DNA from: Candidatus Izemoplasma sp.
GTDB lineage: Bacteria; Bacillota_I; Bacilli_A; Izemoplasmatales; Izemoplasmataceae
Length of the DNA stretch: 42,594 bases
Reading direction: 5' to 3'
Assembly (NCBI GenBank): GCA_007117625.1
Contig: SKGE01000037.1
Span: forward strand, 1-42,594
Below, piece after piece: positions 1 through 7,557 of this stretch (its first letter is position 1; each line of letters begins with the position of its first letter). The translations under genes were made by a program, and so were the position numbers. The notes under the pieces were generated by a model. That model saw nothing but the letters and a program-made list of their open reading frames with translations, had not been told where the DNA came from and made no database searches.

Positions 1-1
1 A

Positions 2-637
2 AACTTAAGTGAGGTCAAAAAAGCAACAGACTTAATCCTTAAAACATTACATACGGGGTTAGATGTTTTAATCAACAACGCAGCCATTGTACCAAAGCCT
101 AAAAAAATAACTGATGATGGGTTTGAGATGCAGTATCAAGTCAATCATTTAGTGCCTGTCTATATGACTGAGAAGTTGTTGCCGATGATTTATAAAAAAC
201 AAGGGATTGTTATAACTACAAGTAGTGATGCACATAAACGCGCTAAGTTTATTGAGAGTGATATTCATGCTTTGCGTAAGTACCATACGTTTCGGTCGTA
301 CTGTCGCACAAAATTGTACAATGTGATGATGACTAATTACTATATAAGGAATTACCAAGAGGTACAATTTTATGCTGTGCATCCTGGTCGCGTTAAAACA
401 GATATTGGAACAAAAGATACGTCAAAACTTTATGCAATGTTTTGGCGATGGTTCACGCGCAAAGGGTTATTACCGAAAGAATCAATTCCAACGTACATGA
501 TGCTTATTGAGAAGCAACCACTCTCGGGATACTACTATTTAGAAAAGCCCCATAGTACTTTAGCTGTTTCTGAAGATTCAAACAAACAGGATTTCTTAAT
601 TGAACTTGCTCTTAAAGAACTTGCTAGTTTTCTATAA
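2..637 (+). CDS. Short-chain dehydrogenase/reductase, 5' end outside window
   Basis: NAD(P)-dependent oxidoreductase of the SDR superfamily; substrate not predictable. The reading frame is open from base 2, so the gene starts before the window and the Rossmann glycine motif is missing. Visible are the NNAA motif (near base 75), a hydrophobic strand ending in TTSS (the catalytic serine region) and the YCRTK sequence that fits the YxxxK active site. After it comes AVHPGRVKTDIG, the HPG-x-V-x-T segment typical of retinol-dehydrogenase/WWOX-like SDRs. The frame ends in TAA directly before a hairpin shared with the convergent anti-sigma gene. SDR membership is sure; the reaction is unknown. Confidence 0.85.
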   Translation, partial: NLSEVKKATDLILKTLHTGLDVLINNAAIVPKPKKITDDGFEMQYQVNHLVPVYMTEKLLPMIYKKQGIVITTSSDAHKRAKFIESDIHALRKYHTFRSYCRTKLYNVMMTNYYIRNYQEVQFYAVHPGRVKTDIGTKDTSKLYAMFWRWFTRKGLLPKESIPTYMMLIEKQPLSGYYYLEKPHSTLAVSEDSNKQDFLIELALKELASFL

Positions 638-638
638 A

Positions 639-660
639 AAAAGCCAATTGCTTGGCTTTT
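639..660. terminator. Bidirectional intrinsic terminator
   Basis: A 9-bp perfect inverted repeat (639-647 with 652-660) has a TTGC loop and A-run/T-run flanks. It separates the converging SDR and anti-sigma genes and can serve both strands. Confidence 0.8.
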
Positions 661-1408
661 AATTTGGCCCTCTACCAGGGTTGATATCAATGTTGTTTTC
701 CCGTGCAATATGTACTAGTTCACCCATGTTCAAACTTGCTAAATCGTCATAATGATAATCGGTTTCACTAACTATCATATTGATGAGTCGTGCGCGCTGT
801 GGCGACATTTCGTCTGAGTGTCCCGGTGGGTCTATATCATGATCGGGTCGCATTGCGTTACCGCGAACAATTTCAATATTTGGAATCCGATTTTGGGCAT
901 GCTCTGGAATTCGTGTTTCCATACGATCAATCATATGGTCTTGCCGTTCGTTGTTTTGATTGAGTATATCGATCATGATATAAGGGCTTGATTCAGATAA
1001 ATAGCCTTTATCAATTGATAGATCAATAATCAAATCCAAGTACGTGTCTAAATCAGTAACATTATAGTCAGGTAAATCTTCCATAAGTAGTTCCGCCTCG
1101 TTTGATAAAGTGATAACGTTTTGAATGTCATTTTGATCGTTAAAATGAATTTCGAACGAAGGATTAATATCAATATATAAGGTAGAGTACTCATCATAAT
1201 CTACGTTGAGCATCGTTACAAAGACAAAAGCAAAGAGTAACAAGGACGAAAGAACAAATCCATACTGAAAGCGCCTTAACTTAAAAATCGATGTTTTATG
1301 TTTGGTGTTTGAAGCTGCTTTCGCATGTGCTAAAATAGCTTGCTTCAAATCTGGAACATCGCGTCTAGCTTCAGTTAAAATGCGATGTTTAATATCTTTT
1401 TCATTCAT
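659..1408 (-). CDS. RsgI-like membrane anti-sigma factor
   Basis: Probable transmembrane anti-sigma factor for the sigma factor encoded just upstream. The N-terminal part (about 45 residues) would be cytoplasmic. One hydrophobic segment follows (about residues 48-68, YGFVLSSLLLFAFVFVTML), then an external domain beginning YIDINPSFEIHFN, which resembles the region after the membrane helix in RsgI proteins (IDVNPSIE type). The C-terminus has no recognisable carbohydrate-binding module, unlike clostridial RsgI proteins. I chose ATG 1408 because AGGTG lies six bases upstream; a GTG at 1417 adds three codons but has a poor binding site. The start overlaps the sigma stop by 8 bases, so the two are translationally coupled. 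The inducing signal is unknown. Confidence 0.75.
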   Translation of the reverse strand: MNEKDIKHRILTEARRDVPDLKQAILAHAKAASNTKHKTSIFKLRRFQYGFVLSSLLLFAFVFVTMLNVDYDEYSTLYIDINPSFEIHFNDQNDIQNVITLSNEAELLMEDLPDYNVTDLDTYLDLIIDLSIDKGYLSESSPYIMIDILNQNNERQDHMIDRMETRIPEHAQNRIPNIEIVRGNAMRPDHDIDPPGHSDEMSPQRARLINMIVSETDYHYDDLASLNMGELVHIARENNIDINPGRGPN

Positions 1409-1931
1409 CCTCTTCACCTGCTTTCTTTTTTAGTTTACTTAATGCATTTTGGTACGACCAAGTGATGGTTCCTAGGGGTTTGTTTAAAGCTTTAGCAATG
1501 TCTTTATGTTTTTCGTCTAATACGACGTGTCTAATGACAATTTCTTTTTCGGTTGGGTTCAATACATCAATGAGTTTTTGAAGATAATATTGATCTTCAG
1601 CATTCGTTAATGTTTTACCAAATATTTCTGGGCTTTCACTCGCATCGATTAAGTGTTCCCTTTTTCGTTTATTGTAGGCGTTTATAGCGGTGTTTTTTGC
1701 AATCGTTACAGCCCAGGCTTCAAACGATTTCTTTGGGTTAAATTTATGAATCGTTTCGATGATTTTTAAATAGGTGTCTTGCATAAGATCTTCAGCCAAT
1801 GATGGGTCTTTTATAATCGCCAAAATTGTATAATAAACTTTCGTTTTTGTCATGTCATATAGGAGATCAAAATGTGAATGATCTCCTTGTTTTAGAAGTG
1901 ATATTGCTCTATGTAAATCGTCCTTTGTCAT
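1401..1931 (-). CDS. RNA polymerase sigma factor, ECF (sigma-70 family)
   Basis: Alternative sigma factor of 176 residues with only regions 2 and 4, the usual ECF size. Region 2 spans about residues 20-90 (AEDLMQDTYLKI, then FEAWAVTIAKNTAIN). Region 4 spans about residues 120-170 (LNPTEKEIVIRHVVL, then a helix-turn-helix DIAKALNKPLGTITWSYQNA). ATG 1931 is preceded by GGGTGA at a suitable distance. It is the first gene of a two-gene leftward unit with its membrane anti-sigma factor, so it is probably held at the membrane and autoregulated. Pairing an ECF-type sigma with an RsgI-like anti-sigma, instead of SigI, is uncommon. The regulon cannot be read here. Confidence 0.9.
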   Translation of the reverse strand: MTKDDLHRAISLLKQGDHSHFDLLYDMTKTKVYYTILAIIKDPSLAEDLMQDTYLKIIETIHKFNPKKSFEAWAVTIAKNTAINAYNKRKREHLIDASESPEIFGKTLTNAEDQYYLQKLIDVLNPTEKEIVIRHVVLDEKHKDIAKALNKPLGTITWSYQNALSKLKKKAGEEDE

Positions 1932-2146
1932 TGTGTCACCCGCTTTGAGCCATTCATACTATATACAAACAACCTCAAGATTTTGTTGGTGAAAATAAAT
2001 GTTTTAATTTTTTTTCTTAATTCTTTCTAAAAATCTATTAGTATATCTTTAAGCCAACCATCGATATATACTATAAACTACTTGATGATATTACTTTAAT
2101 GGAATACTCTAATTATAAACGATTCTCTATAATTTATCAGACTTTG

Positions 2147-2155
2147 TGTTAAAAT
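2147..2155 (+). promoter_or_regulatory. Probable extended -10 promoter of the methyltransferase gene
   Basis: TG-T-TAAAAT at 2147-2155, with no convincing -35. A second TATAAT is at 2128-2133. The 244-base gap 1932-2175 holds only AT-rich promoter-like sequence for the divergent genes; I see no further gene or RNA in it. Confidence 0.4.
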
Positions 2156-2175
2156 AGATTGAAGGTTGTGATAAC

Positions 2176-3297
2176 ATGGAATTTTTAGCAACATGTGCTT
2201 TTGGTATTGAAGCAGTATTGAAACGTGAAATACAAAGCTTAGGTTTGAATGTTACGAGAAGTAGTAATGGAAAAATCTATTTTTCTGGTGATATAGAGAC
2301 GATGGTGCAAGCCAATCTTCATTTACGAACGGCTGAACGTATATTTATCGTTATTGGCAAGGGGAAAGTATTAACGTACGATGAACTTTTTGATTTTATA
2401 AAAAAACTTAGTCTAAAGTCATTTGTTTCTCAAAAAGGTCAATACATGGTTCAAGCTAAAAGTGTTAAATCAAAACTATTTAGCCCTAGAGATATTCAGT
2501 CGATTGTAAAAAAAGCGATGATTGAAAATTTAAGACAAGCTTATGGTGTTCGACAGTTTGATGAATCTGAAGAAAAGTATGCCTTTTTATTAGAGTTACA
2601 AAATGATCAAGCAGAACTTTTACTCGATACGAGTGGAAAATCTTTACATAAGCGTGGGTATCGTTTAAGTCAAGGCGAAGCCCCTTTAAAAGAAACTTTG
2701 GCAAGCGCTTTGGTGCTACTTAGTTTTTATGATAAATCAAGAGTTTTATATGATCCGTTTTGCGGATCGGGAACCATTGTGATTGAAGCTGCAATGATTG
2801 CAAAAAACATTGCACCAGGATTAAACCGTAGCTTTTCTTTTTTACATTTTGCATGGTTTGATAAAGCCATCTATCAGCGTGTGAAGAAAGCCGCATATAA
2901 AGCTATTTCTAGCGAAGATATTGTTCCAATACAAGCCTCAGATATCGATCCAAAAAGTGTCCGAATGGCAGAGGAAAATGCGATTGAAGCGGGGGTTGAA
3001 GATGCCATTGCCTTTGAAATTGCAGATTTCCGTATTCGTGAGTATCAAAAAGATTATGGGATAGTAATTAGTAACCCACCGTATGGTGAACGTTTAGAAG
3101 ATAAAGAAAGTGCCGAGCAGCTTTATAGTGACTTTGGTAAGATCATGAAAGCTTACTCGAGCTATTCGTTTTACATTATTTCAAGCTATAACGGTGTTGA
3201 AGGTTTATTTAAGCGAAAAGCAGATCGTACAAGGGTTTTATTTAACGGAAATATTAAGACACGATACTATCAATATTATGGTCCAAAACCTCAATAG
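2176..3297 (+). CDS. rlmL: THUMP-domain rRNA (guanine-N2) methyltransferase, RlmL/YpsC family
   Basis: Predicted SAM-dependent RNA methyltransferase of the RlmL/YpsC family, which methylates the N2 of a guanine in 23S rRNA. The N-terminus (MEFLATCAFGIEAVLKREI) is the ferredoxin-like start typical of the family. A THUMP domain lies at about residues 50-155. The Rossmann-type methyltransferase domain follows, with a SAM-binding motif DPFCGSGTIVIEAA (about 193-206), DIDP (about 257) and the catalytic NPPYGERL (about 302-309). The 373-residue length matches the Gram-positive YpsC type and lacks the second RlmK domain found in E. coli RlmL. The GAAGG binding site is about ten bases before ATG. It is monocistronic, closed by its own terminator. 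Confidence 0.9.
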   Translation: MEFLATCAFGIEAVLKREIQSLGLNVTRSSNGKIYFSGDIETMVQANLHLRTAERIFIVIGKGKVLTYDELFDFIKKLSLKSFVSQKGQYMVQAKSVKSKLFSPRDIQSIVKKAMIENLRQAYGVRQFDESEEKYAFLLELQNDQAELLLDTSGKSLHKRGYRLSQGEAPLKETLASALVLLSFYDKSRVLYDPFCGSGTIVIEAAMIAKNIAPGLNRSFSFLHFAWFDKAIYQRVKKAAYKAISSEDIVPIQASDIDPKSVRMAEENAIEAGVEDAIAFEIADFRIREYQKDYGIVISNPPYGERLEDKESAEQLYSDFGKIMKAYSSYSFYIISSYNGVEGLFKRKADRTRVLFNGNIKTRYYQYYGPKPQ

Positions 3298-3312
3298 GTT
3301 TTGGGCTTTTTT
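3283..3312 (+). terminator. Intrinsic terminator of the rRNA methyltransferase gene
   Basis: A 9-bp stem (3283-3291 with 3296-3304) has a CAAT loop, followed by GC and a T-run. The 5' arm overlaps the last codons of the gene. Confidence 0.85.
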
Positions 3313-3326
3313 ATTTTTATTAAAAA

Positions 3327-3347
3327 AGTTAGGTAAATACTAACTAA
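3327..3347 (+). promoter_or_regulatory. Dyad element before the MATE gene, near copy of the marR-promoter element
   Basis: AGTTAG (3327-3332) and CTAACT (3340-3345) form an inverted repeat with a 7-base spacer. The 21 bases 3327-3347 match 18551-18571 upstream of marR at 18 positions (I aligned them by eye). The element covers the expected -35 region of the MATE promoter, the position expected of a repressor operator. Confidence 0.6.
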
Positions 3348-3360
3348 ATAATATTTTTTG

Positions 3361-3369
3361 TGATATAAT
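3361..3369 (+). promoter_or_regulatory. Extended -10 promoter of the MATE gene
   Basis: TG-A-TATAAT at 3361-3369 is a perfect extended -10. The -35 is weak and lies inside the dyad element. The start codon is about 20 bases downstream. Confidence 0.65.
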
Positions 3370-3390
3370 TGCTTTCGGAGTGTGGTTATT

Positions 3391-4806
3391 GTGACAGCAG
3401 ACGATCGAAAAAGATACTTAATATTAAAAGATTCAAACATCTATAAAGGTTTGATTATTTTGGCGATTCCACTTATGCTAAATAACTTTTTAAAGACATT
3501 TCACGACATCGTGGATATGTTTTTTGTGGGTCGAATTCCCGAACGGGGAACCGATGCTGTTGCGTCAATTCAATTAACCTTTCCTGTTGTCTTTACGTTT
3601 TTTTCATTAGGGATGGGTCTAAGTATAGCAGGAACAGCTTTAATCAGCCAGTTTGTAGGATCGAATCAGAGAGAAGATGCTAAAAGATATGCATCACAGC
3701 TTTTGATTTTAGCGCTTTTGCTTGGACTGATCATAAATCTTGTTTCATACGTTGGTGCACCTTTTATCATTCAAGCGATGGGTGTAGAAACGGGAACATT
3801 TGTGTTTGAAAATAGCGTTCGGTATTTACAGATTCGATCATTTGAGTTACCCCTTTTATTCATGTTTTTTAGCTTTTTAGCAATCCGTCAAGCGAGTGGT
3901 GATACTGTTTCACCTGTTTTAGTAAGTGGTACAGCGATTATTTTAAATACGATACTATCACCTATTTTTATTACAGTTTTTAATTTAGGCGTGCCAGGGG
4001 CAGCCTGGGCAACCCTTTTGGCAAATATAATTGTAATGCCAGTGGCGGTGTATGGTTTGTTTTTTGCAAAGACTGGGATTACCGTTTCGATTCCAATGAT
4101 GCGGCTTGAAGCAGGTGTTATAAAAGATATTATTAAAACTGCGGTTCCTGCCTCACTAGGACAGGCAATTACAGCCATTGGGTTTGGGGTTATGAACGGG
4201 GTTATTTATGGGTATGGAACTGAAACAGTTGCGGCGTTTAGCGTGGGGAATCGAATTATGTCGATTATTTTACACCCCGTAATGGCAATCGGAGGTATTT
4301 TAAGTGCCTACATTGGTCAAAATATTGGCGCTTTAAATCCTGAGCGGGCAAAATTAACGTTTAGGAAAGGTATGATTTTATCGTTTATGACGATGGCAGT
4401 TGGATCGGCAGTCTTAATGTTTATTCGAGAGCCACTCGCAAGAATTTTTATAGTAGATGATCCATCGACGTTAGCCCTTGCGAGTGATTACATGTTTTAT
4501 ATATTAATTGGATTACCATTAATGGGAGTCTTTCAAACCTTTGTTGGAACGTATAATGGTACTGGAAACACAAGCTATACATTTATTATATCGGTTACAA
4601 GGTTGTGGATTTTACGGATACCGCTTGTACTGCTTATGAGAGAGTTTACTGATTTAGGAAGTAGTGGTATTTGGTATGCGGTTTTGATCAGTAATATCAT
4701 TATTGCCTTTATTGGATATCTATTATATTTAAGAATTGATTTTAAACCTAAAGTTGATATAGATAATCGCATGACGAAGCACATGGAAGTGAAGGCTTCA
4801 GCATAA
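3391..4806 (+). CDS. MATE family multidrug/Na+ efflux transporter
   Basis: Inner-membrane antiporter of the MATE family (DinF/NorM-like), expected to expel cationic drugs or metabolites using Na+ or H+. The protein is about 470 residues, the usual MATE length, with about twelve hydrophobic segments. The N-terminal signature-like stretch is IPLMLNNFLKTFHDIVDMFFVGR, and each half repeats the fold (second half begins near TAVPASLGQAITAIGFG). GTG 3391 was chosen because GGAG lies ten bases upstream; an in-frame GTG at 3382 is too close to that site. It is a single gene between two terminators. The upstream dyad element, nearly identical to that before marR at 18.6 kb, suggests MarR control (inference). 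Confidence 0.92.
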   Translation: MTADDRKRYLILKDSNIYKGLIILAIPLMLNNFLKTFHDIVDMFFVGRIPERGTDAVASIQLTFPVVFTFFSLGMGLSIAGTALISQFVGSNQREDAKRYASQLLILALLLGLIINLVSYVGAPFIIQAMGVETGTFVFENSVRYLQIRSFELPLLFMFFSFLAIRQASGDTVSPVLVSGTAIILNTILSPIFITVFNLGVPGAAWATLLANIIVMPVAVYGLFFAKTGITVSIPMMRLEAGVIKDIIKTAVPASLGQAITAIGFGVMNGVIYGYGTETVAAFSVGNRIMSIILHPVMAIGGILSAYIGQNIGALNPERAKLTFRKGMILSFMTMAVGSAVLMFIREPLARIFIVDDPSTLALASDYMFYILIGLPLMGVFQTFVGTYNGTGNTSYTFIISVTRLWILRIPLVLLMREFTDLGSSGIWYAVLISNIIIAFIGYLLYLRIDFKPKVDIDNRMTKHMEVKASA

Positions 4807-4841
4807 AAACAGCTTTCGAATTTTAATTCGAAAGCTGTTTT
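4806..4841. terminator. Bidirectional terminator between MATE and TetR genes
   Basis: A long perfect inverted repeat (4806-4822 with 4825-4841) is flanked by A and T runs, between convergent genes. It should stop transcription from both sides. Confidence 0.85.
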
Positions 4842-5440
4842 TATTGGAATAGTCCGTGTTTTATGAGGTCCATATATACATCAACAATGTGTTCGATATC
4901 ATCATTATTATCTCCGAGGTCTAGTACAACTTTTAATCCGATGAAGTTGGCAACTCCCATTAAAATATAACTAACTACTTCAGTATCAAGCGCGCGTATT
5001 TCTTCGCGTTTGACAGAGTTATTTAGTCCTTTAATATAACGTTTCGCAAATGATTCATAATAATCTTTAAAAAGCGCTCGATCAATGTAGAGTGATTCCC
5101 AAATAATGTTATACATCTGAGGGTTTTCTTTGGCGAGCATAATAAACGATTTTAAGCCTTCGCGTTCTTTTTCATAACGCGTGACTTTCTCAGCGACGTT
5201 TGCGGCAATGGTTCGTCTAATGTTATGAGAAAACATGATAAGGATATGTTTATATAGCGAAAGCTTACTTGGAAAGTATAGGTAAAATGTTCCAGCAGCG
5301 ATGCCGGCTTCTTGTGTTATATTGTTGACTGTTGTACCGTGATAGCCATTTTTGTAAAAAAGATTAATCGCAGATTCAATAATCATATTAAAGGTGTTTT
5401 TGGCATTTCTTGTGGTGGGTTCTTTGATTAGGGTTTCCAT
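4841..5440 (-). CDS. TetR family transcriptional regulator, probable repressor of the acyl-CoA/Liv operon
   Basis: A 199-residue TetR-type repressor. The N-terminal helix-turn-helix is clear (about residues 17-62: AINLFYKNGYHGTTVNNI, then AGIAAGTFYLYFPSKLSLY). The C-terminal ligand domain is divergent, as usual, and gives no direct ligand identity. GGAGTG lies eight bases before ATG. The gene is divergent from the thiolase-to-hydrolase operon with 168 bases between them. That gap contains a sigma-A-type promoter and a 14-bp palindrome resembling the TGAATG...CATTCA half-sites of Bacillus FadR, a TetR repressor that responds to long-chain acyl-CoA. I infer that it represses the operon and is released by an acyl-CoA or the transported acid. 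Confidence 0.88.
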   Translation of the reverse strand: METLIKEPTTRNAKNTFNMIIESAINLFYKNGYHGTTVNNITQEAGIAAGTFYLYFPSKLSLYKHILIMFSHNIRRTIAANVAEKVTRYEKEREGLKSFIMLAKENPQMYNIIWESLYIDRALFKDYYESFAKRYIKGLNNSVKREEIRALDTEVVSYILMGVANFIGLKVVLDLGDNNDDIEHIVDVYMDLIKHGLFQ

Positions 5441-5468
5441 GAAACATCACACTCCGGTATTTTATTGT

Positions 5469-5497
5469 TTGACAGTGAAAGCGCTTTATGCTAAAAT
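5469..5497 (+). promoter_or_regulatory. Consensus sigma-A promoter of the acyl-CoA/Liv operon
   Basis: TTGACA (5469-5474), a 17-base spacer and TAAAAT (5492-5497): a perfect -35 and near-perfect -10. Transcription would start near 5504, leaving a leader of about 100 bases. Weaker -10-like boxes at 5550-5555 and 5564-5569 may be secondary promoters. Confidence 0.75.
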
Positions 5498-5509
5498 AAA
5501 AATATAAAA

Positions 5510-5523
5510 TGAATGGTCATTCA
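5510..5523. promoter_or_regulatory. Candidate TetR operator (14-bp palindrome)
   Basis: TGAATG-GT-CATTCA: 6-bp perfect arms around a 2-base centre. It begins about 6 bases after the predicted transcription start of the rightward operon, a classical roadblock position, and lies upstream of the divergent tetR. It resembles the FadR-box half-sites of Bacillus. Confidence 0.6.
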
Positions 5524-5608
5524 GTTTGTGAATACAAGTTCATTTTTAGTATAAATGAGAAATTATAATAAAGCAAGGTTTCTTGCAAAAATATAAATGG
5601 AGGGTTTT

Positions 5609-6820
5609 ATGAAAAAAGTTTATGTAGTGTCTGCGAAGCGCACACCGATTGGTGCTTTTTTAGGGACGTTAAGTGATTTGCACCCGGCGATGTATGCGGC
5701 AGAAGTGGTCAAAGAGATTCTAAAAGAGACAGAAGTACCAGCCGCTGCGATTGACGAAGTTATTGTTGGGAACATTCTACCAGCTGGTTTAGGTCAAGGT
5801 ATTGCGAGACAAGTTTCAATCCATGCAGGTCTCCCTGATACGGTTCCCGCTTACACGGTAAATATGGTATGCGGTTCAGGGATGAAAACGATCATGAATG
5901 CTTTTGTAAATATTCAAGCCAATATGAGTGACTTAGTGATTGCCGGTGGTACGGAATCGATGTCTAAAGCGCCGTTTATTATTCCTGATAGAACACGTAA
6001 AGGGATGAAACTAGGCGGTTTTACCGTAAAAGATCACATGATTGATGATGCCTTAACAGATGCATTTAATCCAATTCATATGGGTGTTACAGCAGAAAAC
6101 ATTGTAGAGAAGTATGGTATTACACGAGAAGCTCAAGATCAACTCGCGATTACTTCACAAGAACGCGCAATTCAAGCGGTTGATGCGGGAAGGTTTAAGG
6201 ATGAGATTGTTCCGATTACCATTTCTACGCGTAAAGGCGATTTTGTCTTTGATACTGATGAATATCCAAACCGTGCAACAACGCTTGAAAAGTTAGCGAA
6301 ACTTCGACCAGCCTTTAAAAAAGATGGATCAGTTACTGCTGGAAATGCATCTGGTATCAATGATGGCGCAAGTTTTACGTTAATTGCTAGTGAAGAGGCG
6401 ATAGAAAAGTATCATCTAACACCACTCGCTGAAGTTGTTGGGATTGGACAAGGTGGGGTTGATCCAAATTATATGGGTCTAGGACCTGTGCCTGCGATTA
6501 AAAAAGCACTAGCCCATGCCAATATTAAGTTTGAAGATATTCAGTTATTCGAGCTTAATGAAGCCTTTGCGGCTCAAGGATTAGGAGTTTTACATGAGTT
6601 AGAAGAAGCCTTTAACGTAACCGTTGAAGCGATGTTAGAAAAAACCAATGTTAATGGTGGTGCGATTGCACTTGGGCATCCTGTTGGAGCAAGTGGAAAT
6701 AGAATTGCGGTAACGTTGCTTCATGAAATGCGCAAACAAAACATAAAGTACGGGTTAGCCTCTTTATGTATTGGTGGCGGTATGGGTACAGCTATTATAT
6801 TGAAAAATTTGGAGGTATAG
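5609..6820 (+). CDS. Acetyl-CoA C-acetyltransferase (thiolase)
   Basis: Thiolase that cleaves a 3-ketoacyl-CoA (acetoacetyl-CoA or longer) with CoA, or runs in reverse. The nucleophile is Cys88 in [11 protein letters not shown]. The other conserved blocks are present: [21 protein letters not shown] (catalytic His) and the C-terminal CIGGGMGTA with the acid/base Cys. Length is 403 residues, normal for the biosynthetic/degradative type. ATG 5609 follows GGAGG at six bases; the in-frame ATG at 5597 precedes that site and is unlikely. First gene of the operon, three bases before the ketoacyl reductase. Substrate chain length cannot be read from sequence. Confidence 0.93.
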   Translation: MKKVYVVSAKRTPIGAFLGTLSDLHPAMYAAEVVKEILKETEVPAAAIDEVIVGNILPAGLGQGIARQVSIHAGLPDTVPAYTVNMVCGSGMKTIMNAFVNIQANMSDLVIAGGTESMSKAPFIIPDRTRKGMKLGGFTVKDHMIDDALTDAFNPIHMGVTAENIVEKYGITREAQDQLAITSQERAIQAVDAGRFKDEIVPITISTRKGDFVFDTDEYPNRATTLEKLAKLRPAFKKDGSVTAGNASGINDGASFTLIASEEAIEKYHLTPLAEVVGIGQGGVDPNYMGLGPVPAIKKALAHANIKFEDIQLFELNEAFAAQGLGVLHELEEAFNVTVEAMLEKTNVNGGAIALGHPVGASGNRIAVTLLHEMRKQNIKYGLASLCIGGGMGTAIILKNLEV

Positions 6821-6823
6821 AAG

Positions 6824-7543
6824 ATGCGATTAAAAAACAAAGTCGCCGTTGTAACCGGTGGCGCACAAGGTTTAGGGAAATCAATGGCGATGCGTTTTGC
6901 CGATGAAGGCGCTAAAGTGATTGCTGTTGATATGCTAGAACTCGATTATAAACACGAAGGTGTCGAAGGGTATGTCTTAAATGTCACTGATTCAGTGGCT
7001 TGTCAAACATTCTTTGACTCGGTTATCAAACATCACGGTCAAATTGATATTTTAGTCAATAATGCTGGGATCACTCGTGATGCGATGACTCGCAAAATGA
7101 CCGATGAACAATGGGATTTAGTAATGAATGTCAATTTAAAAGGTGTATTTAATTTAACGCGCTTGATTGGACCGCAAATGGAAAATATTGGTGGCGGTTC
7201 TATTATCAATATCTCAAGTGTTGTTGGTGAATATGGAAATATCGGTCAAGCAAACTATGCCGCAACTAAAGCGGGTGTGATTGGACTTGCTAAGACATGG
7301 GCCAAAGAGTTTGCACGTAAAGGTGTGCCAGTACGTGTAAATGCGATTGCACCAGGGTACATTATGACAGATATTTTAAAGACTGTTCCAGAAGATTTAT
7401 TAAAACAGTTTGCGTCGATGACAATGTTGAAACGCCTTGGTGAACCGATTGAAATCGCCAATGCTGCATTGTATTTAGCAAGTGATGAATCGAGTTATAT
7501 TACGGGACATGTATTAAGTGTAAACGGTGGTATGAGACTTTAA
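6824..7543 (+). CDS. 3-ketoacyl-CoA/ACP reductase, FabG/PhaB-like SDR
   Basis: Cytoplasmic SDR that interconverts 3-hydroxyacyl and 3-ketoacyl thioesters. Visible are the cofactor glycine motif TGGAQGLG (about residues 11-18), NNAG (about 84-87), the serine of ISSVVG, Tyr145 and Lys149 in NYAATKAG, and the SDR C-terminal ITGHVLSVNGG. Length (239) is typical of FabG and PhaB. Placed directly after thiolase and upstream of a CoA-transferase, it more likely acts on CoA esters, oxidising an (R)-3-hydroxyacyl-CoA before thiolysis, than on fatty-acid synthesis; the reverse direction cannot be excluded. Confidence 0.9.
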   Translation: MRLKNKVAVVTGGAQGLGKSMAMRFADEGAKVIAVDMLELDYKHEGVEGYVLNVTDSVACQTFFDSVIKHHGQIDILVNNAGITRDAMTRKMTDEQWDLVMNVNLKGVFNLTRLIGPQMENIGGGSIINISSVVGEYGNIGQANYAATKAGVIGLAKTWAKEFARKGVPVRVNAIAPGYIMTDILKTVPEDLLKQFASMTMLKRLGEPIEIANAALYLASDESSYITGHVLSVNGGMRL

Positions 7544-7557
7544 TTAGGAGTGATAAC

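Noticed and set aside
3888-4178. Leftward frame of about 96 codons inside the MATE gene
   Set aside because: It is antisense to conserved MATE coding sequence and has no binding site or family resemblance.
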